This document shows, one piece after another, positions 8,490 to 15,015 of a DNA stretch of 64,000 nt. The stretch comes from DATBVX01 sp963705495 (GTDB lineage Bacteria > Pseudomonadota > Gammaproteobacteria > Steroidobacterales > Steroidobacteraceae), in NCBI GenBank assembly GCA_963705495.1, contig CAVPJQ010000017.1, forward strand, positions 15,760 through 79,759. The letters run 5' to 3'. Position numbers and translations under genes: made by a program. The notes beneath the pieces are model-generated. The model ran no database searches, was not told the DNA's origin, and worked only from the letters and a program-made list of their open reading frames with translations. Within the stretch, counting starts at the first letter, position 1, and each line of letters starts with the position of its first letter.

Positions 8490-9920
8490 ATGACGACCGT
8501 GAAGGCGGCAATCGCGGCATCGAACCGACCAGACCCCAGGATCCTCAACCAGCTTGCCACTGCCGGTACCATCTCTCTAGCGGCGGCGACATTGATCGCT
8601 GCGATCGTCCTCTGCGGCTGGCTGGTGCCCGCCGTCGGATCGGCGCTTCCAAGCGGCTGGTCCTTGATGAAACCCAATACGGCGCTTGCCGTGCTGCTTT
8701 GCGTTGCGAGCCTGACGCTGACCCACCGGAAACACAACCCCCGCCTGAGCCTTGCCGGTCGGTCTTGCGCGAGTGTGGCCGTGTTGCTCGCGAGTGCGGC
8801 CCTGTTCGAGCATTGGAGCGGGCGTAGTACCGGTTTGGGCACGCTGCTGGCAACGGATAGTAGCTCGCCGATGCCGGGTCGAATGTCGATCCAGTCTGCG
8901 TCCTGTCTCGTGCTGCTGGGGTTGTCATCACTCATCGAGCGAACCCGACAGGACCTGCTCGGACGGGCGTTGGACGTCCTAACTGCAGTTCTCATGATGC
9001 TCTGCCTGGTCTTCATCGCGGGCTTCATCTTTGGCGCGACCAGTCTCATCGGTCAAACTTCGAATATCCGCATGTCGCCCCAGACACTGGTCTGCATCGT
9101 GCTGCTGACTTTCGTCCAAACCAGCCGGCGCGCTCCCTACGGCTTGTTCTCCATGCTGGTGGGAGTGGGCATCGGCAGCCAGTTCGCGCGAATCATGCTG
9201 CCGTCCTCGGTCGTACTGTCCTATCTGATCATCAGGACTGGCGAGGGCCTGCTTGCGTCGGGCACCCTGACCTTACCGTATGCCGCGGCAGTGACGGCGT
9301 CGGGTATGGCTGCGCTTCTCGCTTTCCTCGTCGTACTGCTGGCTGGCAAGGTCAACGCGCTTGAAGCCGAACTGCGCGAAACGTCACTCTCCGACGAGCT
9401 GACAGGACTTCACAACCGCAGGGGCTTTCACCTGCTCGGCGAACAGGCACTGCGCGATGCGCGACGCGCCAGAAGGCCGGTGTCCGTGCTTTTCTTCGAC
9501 GCGGACGGTCTCAAGAAGGTCAATGACAGCCTTGGGCACGATGTCGGGTCGAAGCTCTTGCTCGATATCGCCACTCTGCTCCGCGCGACCTTCCGCGGCA
9601 GCGACGTTGTGGGGCGAGTCGGTGGCGACGAGTTCGCTGTCATGACTCACGGACGCCAAGCTGAACTTGCGCCCGCGTTGCGTCGCCTGGACGATGCGAT
9701 CGAAGTTGCAAACGCCGCAGGCGACAAGCCATATCGGATCAGCCTTAGCGTGGGGGAAGCGACGACCGAGCCGCAGAGCGAGGAGTCGCTAGGCGAACTC
9801 TTGGACCGCGCAGACGCAGCGATGTACCAGAAGAGGCGGCAACGGCGCGCTGCGGGTGAAGCCGATGTTGCCGACCAACTGGTCACTCCCGCCGACACCG
9901 CTTCGCGGCGGATGGGCTGA
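8490..9920 (+). CDS. Membrane diguanylate cyclase (GGDEF)
   Basis: A 476-residue protein that makes cyclic di-GMP from two GTP. The N-terminal half holds roughly seven to eight predicted membrane segments (about residues 25-285), with a SLMKPNTALAVLL-type stretch common in membrane sensor proteins. A short coiled linker leads to the GGDEF domain, which starts at DELTGLHNRRGF. The active site reads RVGGDEF with all catalytic residues. An RGSD sequence five residues before it is an intact inhibitory I-site, so product feedback is expected. No PAS, GAF or EAL domain is seen. The ligand sensed by the membrane part is unknown. It converges with the small repeat-peptide gene. Confidence 0.92.
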   Translation: MTTVKAAIAASNRPDPRILNQLATAGTISLAAATLIAAIVLCGWLVPAVGSALPSGWSLMKPNTALAVLLCVASLTLTHRKHNPRLSLAGRSCASVAVLLASAALFEHWSGRSTGLGTLLATDSSSPMPGRMSIQSASCLVLLGLSSLIERTRQDLLGRALDVLTAVLMMLCLVFIAGFIFGATSLIGQTSNIRMSPQTLVCIVLLTFVQTSRRAPYGLFSMLVGVGIGSQFARIMLPSSVVLSYLIIRTGEGLLASGTLTLPYAAAVTASGMAALLAFLVVLLAGKVNALEAELRETSLSDELTGLHNRRGFHLLGEQALRDARRARRPVSVLFFDADGLKKVNDSLGHDVGSKLLLDIATLLRATFRGSDVVGRVGGDEFAVMTHGRQAELAPALRRLDDAIEVANAAGDKPYRISLSVGEATTEPQSEESLGELLDRADAAMYQKRRQRRAAGEADVADQLVTPADTASRRMG

Positions 9921-9934
9921 GTGTCAACAGCGGA

Positions 9935-10306
9935 TCAGTTCCAGGAGCGATCCGAAGACCGCGCGGCAACCGTCATCGTGTCCATGCGCGTGGCGGTCAC
10001 CGTGAGGCTACCCAGGTCGGCGACGAGTAGGGCCGCGGAGCGTCGTGCGGTCACGGTGATGCTGCCAAGGTCTGCGAAGCGCGTGTCGGAAAGCCGCTGA
10101 GCACTGACGGTCATGCTGCCGAGTTCCGCAACCTCTGCGGAGCGCCGAGCCGTCACGGTCACATGCCCGAGGTCGGCGTATGTGCCCACGATATCGACCC
10201 GCTGACGCGCGCCGACTTCGTCGGCCTGCGTCGCCGATGCCATCAAAGCTCCCGTGGCCATTACGGTGACCAACGCGAACTCTCGAATCCTGTGCAGCGT
10301 GCTCAT
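9935..10306 (-). CDS. Small secreted protein with TVTAR repeats, function unknown
   Basis: A 123-residue protein. The start is the ATG at 10306, eight bases after an AAGGAGAG ribosome site; a longer frame to 10345 lacks one. A Sec signal peptide (about residues 1-28, ending ASATQA) precedes a mature chain built almost entirely of four to five imperfect repeats of 15-18 residues. Their cores are ADLGHVTVTARR, AELGSMTVSAQR, ADLGSITVTARR, ADLGSLTVTATR and MDTMTVAAR. Each core would make one short beta-strand followed by basic residues. The core resembles the first plug strand of TonB-dependent receptors (VVVTAQRRE in the receptor at 12779-15007). No Cys and no catalytic motif is seen. The family is not recognised with certainty. 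Confidence 0.65.
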   Translation of the reverse strand: MSTLHRIREFALVTVMATGALMASATQADEVGARQRVDIVGTYADLGHVTVTARRSAEVAELGSMTVSAQRLSDTRFADLGSITVTARRSAALLVADLGSLTVTATRMDTMTVAARSSDRSWN

Positions 10307-10486
10307 GGCGCTCTCCTTCGATCCTTTGCCCAATTCCGATCGCAACGACGCTGAGGGTGAGATGCTGTCCGCGCCCCGCGCGTTTAAATCCTGGTCACCT
10401 TTCTCCTAGCACGACTCGTGCCAGCGTTGCGGCAAGGGCTAACAGGCTGTTTTTTCTGATGGTCTCGTCGTCGTCCTTGCGCTCAT

Positions 10487-10535
10487 GTGTCCGCTGCGGA
10501 CGTCCGCGTCCCGTGTCCGGGACAGTCGCGGACAC
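10487..10535. repeat. Cluster of GTCCGC palindromes
   Basis: This non-coding stretch has a 13-base palindrome GTCCGC-T-GCGGAC at 10489-10501, further GTCCGCG and GTCCGGGAC copies, and an outer inverted pair GTGTCCGC (10487-10494) / GCGGACAC (10528-10535). Such arrays are typical of operators for dimeric regulators, but no regulator could be assigned. It lies in the 460-base space between the repeat-peptide gene and the aldo/keto reductase. Confidence 0.4.
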
Positions 10536-10628
10536 CTCGGTCCCGAGAGCGGGATGCTTTCGGTGTGTGCCACGGTTGCATGTGGAACGCTGCGCACCGC
10601 AGTGCTGGAGTTGATCGGAGGGAAGAGC

Positions 10629-10685
10629 GCTGAAGAGGCAGAGTCTTTAAGGTCGCAAAATGCGACCTTAAAGGCCGGACGTGGC
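10629..10685 (+). pseudogene. Remnant of an ORF6N/KilA-N-type domain gene
   Basis: Translated in the aldo/keto reductase frame, this short piece reads AEEAESLRSQNATLKAGRG. It closely matches, from memory of the family, the part of ORF6N-domain proteins just before the conserved PYAFTEQG motif. Nothing on either side continues the domain. ORF6N proteins occur in phages and toxin-antitoxin-like loci, so this is read as a scar of a lost mobile gene. The identification rests on one short motif. The rest of the 10307-10766 gap shows no gene. Confidence 0.45.
10646..10672. repeat. Perfect 12-base inverted repeat
   Basis: TTTAAGGTCGCA, an AAA spacer and TGCGACCTTAAA form a perfect dyad. It falls exactly on the LRSQNATLK codons of the ORF6N-like remnant and 95 bases upstream of the aldo/keto reductase start. 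It may be a regulator site or simply a feature of that coding family. Confidence 0.7.
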
Positions 10686-10766
10686 GTCTCTGGTGGACCA
10701 CGAACCCGAATATATTATGGGCAAGCGAAGGGACCGTCCGCGCGCCCGCTAAGACAGGAAGACACA

Positions 10767-11684
10767 ATGCTGATCAGTCGCCGCCACACCCTCCTCCTCA
10801 CCGGCGCTGCCCTGGTTTCGGGGTCCGCCGCATGGGCGGCACCCACGGAATCCAAGGGACGACTCCTCACGCGCAAGATCCCCTCCTCCGGCGAATCCGT
10901 GCCGGTGATCGGCCTCGGGACCTCGGGTGCATTCGATGTCGGTGACACCCCTGCCGAGCGCGCCGGGGTTGAAGAGGTTCTGAAGCGCTTCTTCGCAGCC
11001 GGCGCGACGCTGATCGACACCGCGCCCTCCTACGGGCGCGCTGAGCGTGTCGTCGGCGATCTGGTCGCCAAGCTCAAACCCGCGAAGAAGTTCCTCGCGA
11101 CCAAGGTTTCCGCCTCCGGCCAGAAGGCGGGCATCCAGCAGATGCAGAACTCCTTCAAGGCGCTGCACACGTCCAAAGTTGATCTCATGCAGATCCATAG
11201 CCTCAAGGACTGGATAACGCATTCGACGACGCTCCGCGACATGAAGGCGAGGAAGAGCGTCCGTTACATCGGCGTCACGCACTCACAGACCAGCGCACAC
11301 GCCGAGCTCGAAGAAGTGATGCGCGCGGAGAAGTGGGACTGGGTGCAGCTCAACTACTCGATCCAGACGCGCGCGGCCGAAGAGCGTCTGCTGCCGCTCG
11401 CTCAGGAGCTGGGCATGGCGGTGATGGTCAACCGGGCGTTCGAGGACGGTGCGATCTTCAAGCGCGTGGCGGATAAGCCGTTACCGGCATGGGCCGATGA
11501 CATCGGCTGCACGAGCTGGGGGCAGTTCTTCCTCAAGTACGTGTTGTCGCATCCGGCCGTGACGTGCGTCATTCCCGCCACCGCCAACGCGGCGCATCTG
11601 GCCGACAACCTCCAGGCGGGTCGCGGAGTCATGCCCGCGGAGAACTGGCGTGCCGAGATGGTTCGCTACTTCGAGTCGATATGA
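10767..11684 (+). CDS. Tat-exported aldo/keto reductase
   Basis: A 305-residue protein. The chosen ATG at 10767 follows an ACAGGAAG ribosome site and begins a Tat signal (SRRHTLLLTGAALVSG, cleavage near AWA). The frame extends further upstream but without a ribosome site. An aldo/keto reductase barrel follows. DTAPSYGRAE carries the catalytic Asp and Tyr, ATKVS the Lys and QIHSL the His. Export of an NADPH-type fold is unusual but is seen in a Tat-exported subgroup often found in proteobacteria. A degenerate second copy of its last 65 bases lies at 12345-12410, beyond the HEPN gene. Confidence 0.88.
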   Translation: MLISRRHTLLLTGAALVSGSAAWAAPTESKGRLLTRKIPSSGESVPVIGLGTSGAFDVGDTPAERAGVEEVLKRFFAAGATLIDTAPSYGRAERVVGDLVAKLKPAKKFLATKVSASGQKAGIQQMQNSFKALHTSKVDLMQIHSLKDWITHSTTLRDMKARKSVRYIGVTHSQTSAHAELEEVMRAEKWDWVQLNYSIQTRAAEERLLPLAQELGMAVMVNRAFEDGAIFKRVADKPLPAWADDIGCTSWGQFFLKYVLSHPAVTCVIPATANAAHLADNLQAGRGVMPAENWRAEMVRYFESI

Positions 11685-11698
11685 GCGCGGACAAGGCG

Positions 11699-12280
11699 CT
11701 ATTTCGGCTTTACGTGGCTTGCACCGTCCCCGTGGGTCATAGTCTCAACGGCTCTATCGGTCGCAGCGACAAGCTCCTTGAGGAATCGAACCGCCTTTTC
11801 AAGATCTTGCTTGGTCACCAGATGACGTGCTGCTGTGCCGCCAGCAGTTACTTTTGAACGATGCACCGCGTCTCCCCTCTTCTTGACCAATGCGTCAAGC
11901 TTCTCTCGTGCGCTCGTGACATCAACACCGTTCCATCGCCATTCGGCTACTACATCCACGTCGAGGTAGTCTGCGAATAGCTTCTTCGTCTTTTCGGAAG
12001 TCGGATTGTGGAAGCGTTTAAGTTCCTCCTCGAGCTTGGAGAGCATGAAACGTTCTGAGTGGGATGCACCAGGCGATAAGCGCTGATGAACAGCCTCGAC
12101 AACTCGGTCTTCGACATATGTCTCCCAGGCCGTCAGGGCCATGACCAACCCGGCGCGCTTGAACACCTCGGCCTTTTGGGGCAGAGGGTGGCCAAGGGAG
12201 TTGCAATGGGCCAGGAGCTCCTCTGCGTCTTTGATCGAGATGTCGAAGGCCGCTTTCGCTTTCGAGGACGCTCCCGGCAT
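11699..12280 (-). CDS. HEPN-domain protein (RiboL-PSP/MAE_28990 type), putative RNase
   Basis: A 193-residue, mostly helical protein. A helix with the family-like ALTAWETYVEDRVV pattern (about 48-61) is followed near residue 135 by RGDAVH, an R-x4-H motif (Arg135, His140), the RNase active site of HEPN domains. HEPN proteins act as metal-independent ribonucleases in toxin-antitoxin, abortive infection and RNA-processing systems. No nucleotidyltransferase (MNT) partner or other antitoxin gene adjoins it, so a classical HEPN-MNT pair is not supported. It is transcribed towards the 3' end of the aldo/keto reductase. It is flanked on both sides by copies of that gene's end, which suggests it was inserted. 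The biological role is unknown. Confidence 0.75.
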   Translation of the reverse strand: MPGASSKAKAAFDISIKDAEELLAHCNSLGHPLPQKAEVFKRAGLVMALTAWETYVEDRVVEAVHQRLSPGASHSERFMLSKLEEELKRFHNPTSEKTKKLFADYLDVDVVAEWRWNGVDVTSAREKLDALVKKRGDAVHRSKVTAGGTAARHLVTKQDLEKAVRFLKELVAATDRAVETMTHGDGASHVKPK

Positions 12281-12344
12281 TCGACGTACCCTGCGTTGCT
12301 ACGCTTTTATTCTTGGACGAGTTTCGATGACTACCGCTTCCCCC

Positions 12345-12410
12345 CAGGCGGGTCGCGGTGGGATGCCCGAACAGAACTAGCGCGCCGAGATGACGCGCTA
12401 CTTATTGTCG
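12345..12410 (+). pseudogene. Degenerate copy of the aldo/keto reductase 3' end
   Basis: Bases 12345-12410 align with 11613-11678 of the intact reductase gene at roughly three quarters identity. The translation keeps QAGRG, MP, RAEM and RY, and an in-frame TAG replaces the Trp codon of the AENWRAEM segment. The alignment stops abruptly on the upstream side. The piece overlaps the stop end of the small lipoprotein gene on the other strand. It is a gene-end duplication or the displaced original end after an insertion. Confidence 0.6.
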
Positions 12411-12655
12411 CCGGTTTGAGCCGCCTGACCCTTGCGAATAGTGACGCTCGTATTCTGTGTCTTCATCGCTTCGGCGTTGGAATAGGCACTGCCTGAAGAA
12501 CACTTGCCCTTGACGTGGCTGCCTGTCGTCACGCAACTCTGCTTCGCGGAGGATGCGGTAGTTGTATTTTTAGGCTCGTATTGAGGTTCAGAGGGGGTTT
12601 GCGCACAACCTGCCGTGATCACCAGCAAGGACGCACCCAAAGCTGATCGCCGCAT
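12398..12655 (-). CDS. Small lipoprotein, function unknown
   Basis: An 85-residue protein starting at the ATG at 12655 after a GGAGAG ribosome site; a longer frame to 12697 is possible. The lipobox VITAGC predicts acylation. The mature part is short, polar and Ser/Thr/Lys-rich, with two further Cys residues (KQSCVTTG and KGKCSSG) that could form a disulphide. No known domain is recognised. Its 3' end overlaps the reductase-end remnant on the opposite strand, so the last few residues may have been recruited from that remnant. Confidence 0.55.
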   Translation of the reverse strand: MRRSALGASLLVITAGCAQTPSEPQYEPKNTTTASSAKQSCVTTGSHVKGKCSSGSAYSNAEAMKTQNTSVTIRKGQAAQTGDNK

Positions 12656-12778
12656 GATCGCTCTCCGGCTGCACAGATTAGTTTGAAGGTTCCGCAATTC
12701 TCCGCCCGCCTTGGTTCAAAAGCCAACGCTTCACGCCCGCTGGGACGGACGGGAGTTCGGCGGTTGTTTGCGGAGGTG

Positions 12779-15007
12779 CTATCCGTGCCCGGGTTCGCGA
12801 AGGCGGTACTGCAGTGACACGCCGTAGGTGCGCGGATCGCCCGGAAATGCGTGAACGTAACCGCTGCCTAGAGCGCGGGTGACGTAGCGCGTGTCCGTCA
12901 GATTCCGACCCCATACGCTCAACTGCAGGCGCGATCCCGCAAAGGTTATCGAGGCCGTGGCGTTGAGCAGGTTGTAGGCGGATTGCATTGCTGCCGGATC
13001 GACATCGAACCGTACTTGACTGCGTCCGGAATAATCGACGTGACCAGCCAGCTCGTGGCTGCGGAGCGCGACCGGCAAGTCCAAGGCGACAGAATAGGTC
13101 TGCGCAGGAACGTTCCGGAATTTGGAATCCAAGGTGATGTCCTGTGTGTCAGGGCGCAGGCTTGTGTATCTCGCGTCAACGACACCTACCATTGCGGACA
13201 ACTGTAGTGCGCCGATGAGGGCGGTCACTTCGGCCTCTGCGCCATCGATACGTGCGGCGCCAGCGTTCTGCACGATGATGTCATCCGTCTCCTCATCGTG
13301 AACCGAGACCTGGATGTCCTCGTACTCGGAGTGAAACAGCGCCAGGTTTACCCGCAGTCTTTGTCCAAGCAGTTCGGTCTTCGCGCCCGTTTCGTAAGCG
13401 GTCACCTGTTCCTCATCATAAGGATGTAATTCGGCGGATGTAGTGCCCCGAAAACTATAACCTCCGGAGCGATGACCTCGGCTCACCTTGGCGTACAGCA
13501 TCGTGTCAGCGGCGGGGTGATATTCGATGCCGAGCGTGAACGGAACATAGCTGAAGCGTTGCGGTGGCGTCGTGAGCTGGCATACCCCCACTTGGTCGAC
13601 CAGGTCGGAATCGAAGGCGCAGATCTCAGTGGAGCCGACAAGGATCGCGTTACCAGACACGAGGTTCCGCGAGTCGATGTTCGCGCGCACACCAGCGACC
13701 ACTGCCCACCGCGGCGCGAAGCCGAAAGTGAGCTGGCCATAGGCGGCCCACGAATCGTTGTGCGCAGTACCGCGCGTCAAAGCCGTCGCCGAGTTCACCG
13801 GCACCAGCGCGATCGCTCGGCCCTGCAAGCCTGCCGTCTCGCTGAAGTAATTCAGCCCACCAATCCACTGCCACCGCTGATCCGCGCTTGCACCATACGC
13901 CTGCACTTCAGCACTCATCTGATGCTGTGCCTGGGTCTGCCTGATCTGCGCGGCGAGGTCATAAGGGGTGCCGTCCAGATCGTTGTTCGAAATTTCCTGG
14001 TCGATTTCTCGATAGCTGGCGATCGATCGAACAGTGAAACGTTCCGTCGGAACGGTGAGCGTTAGCGCCGATCCCCAGCCCTTGAAATCGAATCGACCCG
14101 TGCGGTTGGAAGGCACTTCACGGGCCACCGGATCGATGTAGTTGCTCAGATCGTCCGACGGATTTCCGGCGGCGGCAGGAATCAAGGTGAATGGTGGATG
14201 CGCCGCCGCCAACGTGACGAGTTGATTTCCGCGATGCAGCTGCGAAAAGTCGAACGCCAGGTTCAAGTCCCATTGATGCGAGGGACTGAGTCGCAGCTGG
14301 GCGCGCGCGTAGTCCGCATCGCCCGAGTTGAGACCCTGATCGAGCAGAATGTTGCGACCATAGCCAGCGTGGTCCGTGTGTTTGTACACCACGCGCGCCG
14401 CGGATGTCGCTCCGAATGGCACATTCAGCACGCCTGATAATTCGTTCAAGTCGTAGTTGCCGGTACCTACCTGCAACGAACCTTCGAACGCGCCGCTGGG
14501 CTTGTTGGTATGAAGACTGATCGCTCCGCCAATCGTGTCCCGGCCAAAGAGTGTGCCCTGGGGTCCACGCAGTATCTCAACGCGCTCCATGTCGAACAAA
14601 ACCATGTTGGCGCCTGTTGCGCGCGCCAGGTAGACGTCATCGACGAACAAGCCAACCGCGGGATCCACCGTCGGGACGAAATCGAACTCCACCTGGCCGC
14701 GCATGGCGATGGTCAGTGTCGTGTTGCTTCCATTGGTAGGCGTCATCGTCAGGCTGGGCGCGAGATACTGCAGATCGCTAACCTGCACTACCTTTTGGTG
14801 TTCGAGTTGTTCGCCAGTCCACGTTGTCACAGCGACCGGGACCCGCTGCTGGGATTCCTCGCGTCGCTGAGCCGTAACTACGACTTCCTGGAGGATGGCA
14901 TGCCCGCTCGTCGCCCGATCGAGCTCTTCAGACTGCTGCGCCGGGATCAGCACCTGTGCAGGAGATGCGGCGCAAAGCAGACAGAGCGAGATTCCGAGCC
15001 GCATCAT
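12779..15007 (-). CDS. TonB-dependent outer-membrane receptor
   Basis: About 742 residues from the ATG at 15007 (15004 is an alternative). A signal peptide MMRLGISLCLLCAASPAQ is followed by a plug domain beginning EVVVTAQRREESQQRVPVAV, then a 22-strand barrel. FGRDTIGGAISLHTNKP is the usual plug/barrel hinge. These receptors import siderophores, vitamins, sugars or plant compounds with TonB energy. The substrate cannot be read from sequence, although the general look (VPVAV..., LQYLAPSL) fits the large carbohydrate/aromatic-type group of alpha- and gammaproteobacteria. The start codon lies only eight bases after the stop of the upstream winged-helix/TPR regulator. The two are therefore probably cotranscribed, and the regulator may control receptor expression. 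No strong ribosome site is visible, consistent with translational coupling. Confidence 0.9.
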   Translation of the reverse strand: MMRLGISLCLLCAASPAQVLIPAQQSEELDRATSGHAILQEVVVTAQRREESQQRVPVAVTTWTGEQLEHQKVVQVSDLQYLAPSLTMTPTNGSNTTLTIAMRGQVEFDFVPTVDPAVGLFVDDVYLARATGANMVLFDMERVEILRGPQGTLFGRDTIGGAISLHTNKPSGAFEGSLQVGTGNYDLNELSGVLNVPFGATSAARVVYKHTDHAGYGRNILLDQGLNSGDADYARAQLRLSPSHQWDLNLAFDFSQLHRGNQLVTLAAAHPPFTLIPAAAGNPSDDLSNYIDPVAREVPSNRTGRFDFKGWGSALTLTVPTERFTVRSIASYREIDQEISNNDLDGTPYDLAAQIRQTQAQHQMSAEVQAYGASADQRWQWIGGLNYFSETAGLQGRAIALVPVNSATALTRGTAHNDSWAAYGQLTFGFAPRWAVVAGVRANIDSRNLVSGNAILVGSTEICAFDSDLVDQVGVCQLTTPPQRFSYVPFTLGIEYHPAADTMLYAKVSRGHRSGGYSFRGTTSAELHPYDEEQVTAYETGAKTELLGQRLRVNLALFHSEYEDIQVSVHDEETDDIIVQNAGAARIDGAEAEVTALIGALQLSAMVGVVDARYTSLRPDTQDITLDSKFRNVPAQTYSVALDLPVALRSHELAGHVDYSGRSQVRFDVDPAAMQSAYNLLNATASITFAGSRLQLSVWGRNLTDTRYVTRALGSGYVHAFPGDPRTYGVSLQYRLREPGHG

Positions 15008-15015
15008 GACGACTG

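Noticed and set aside
9960..10190. DNA-level repeat suspected as a CRISPR or tandem array
   Set aside because: The repetition follows the protein repeats with codon drift and unequal spacing; no constant repeat/variable spacer structure.
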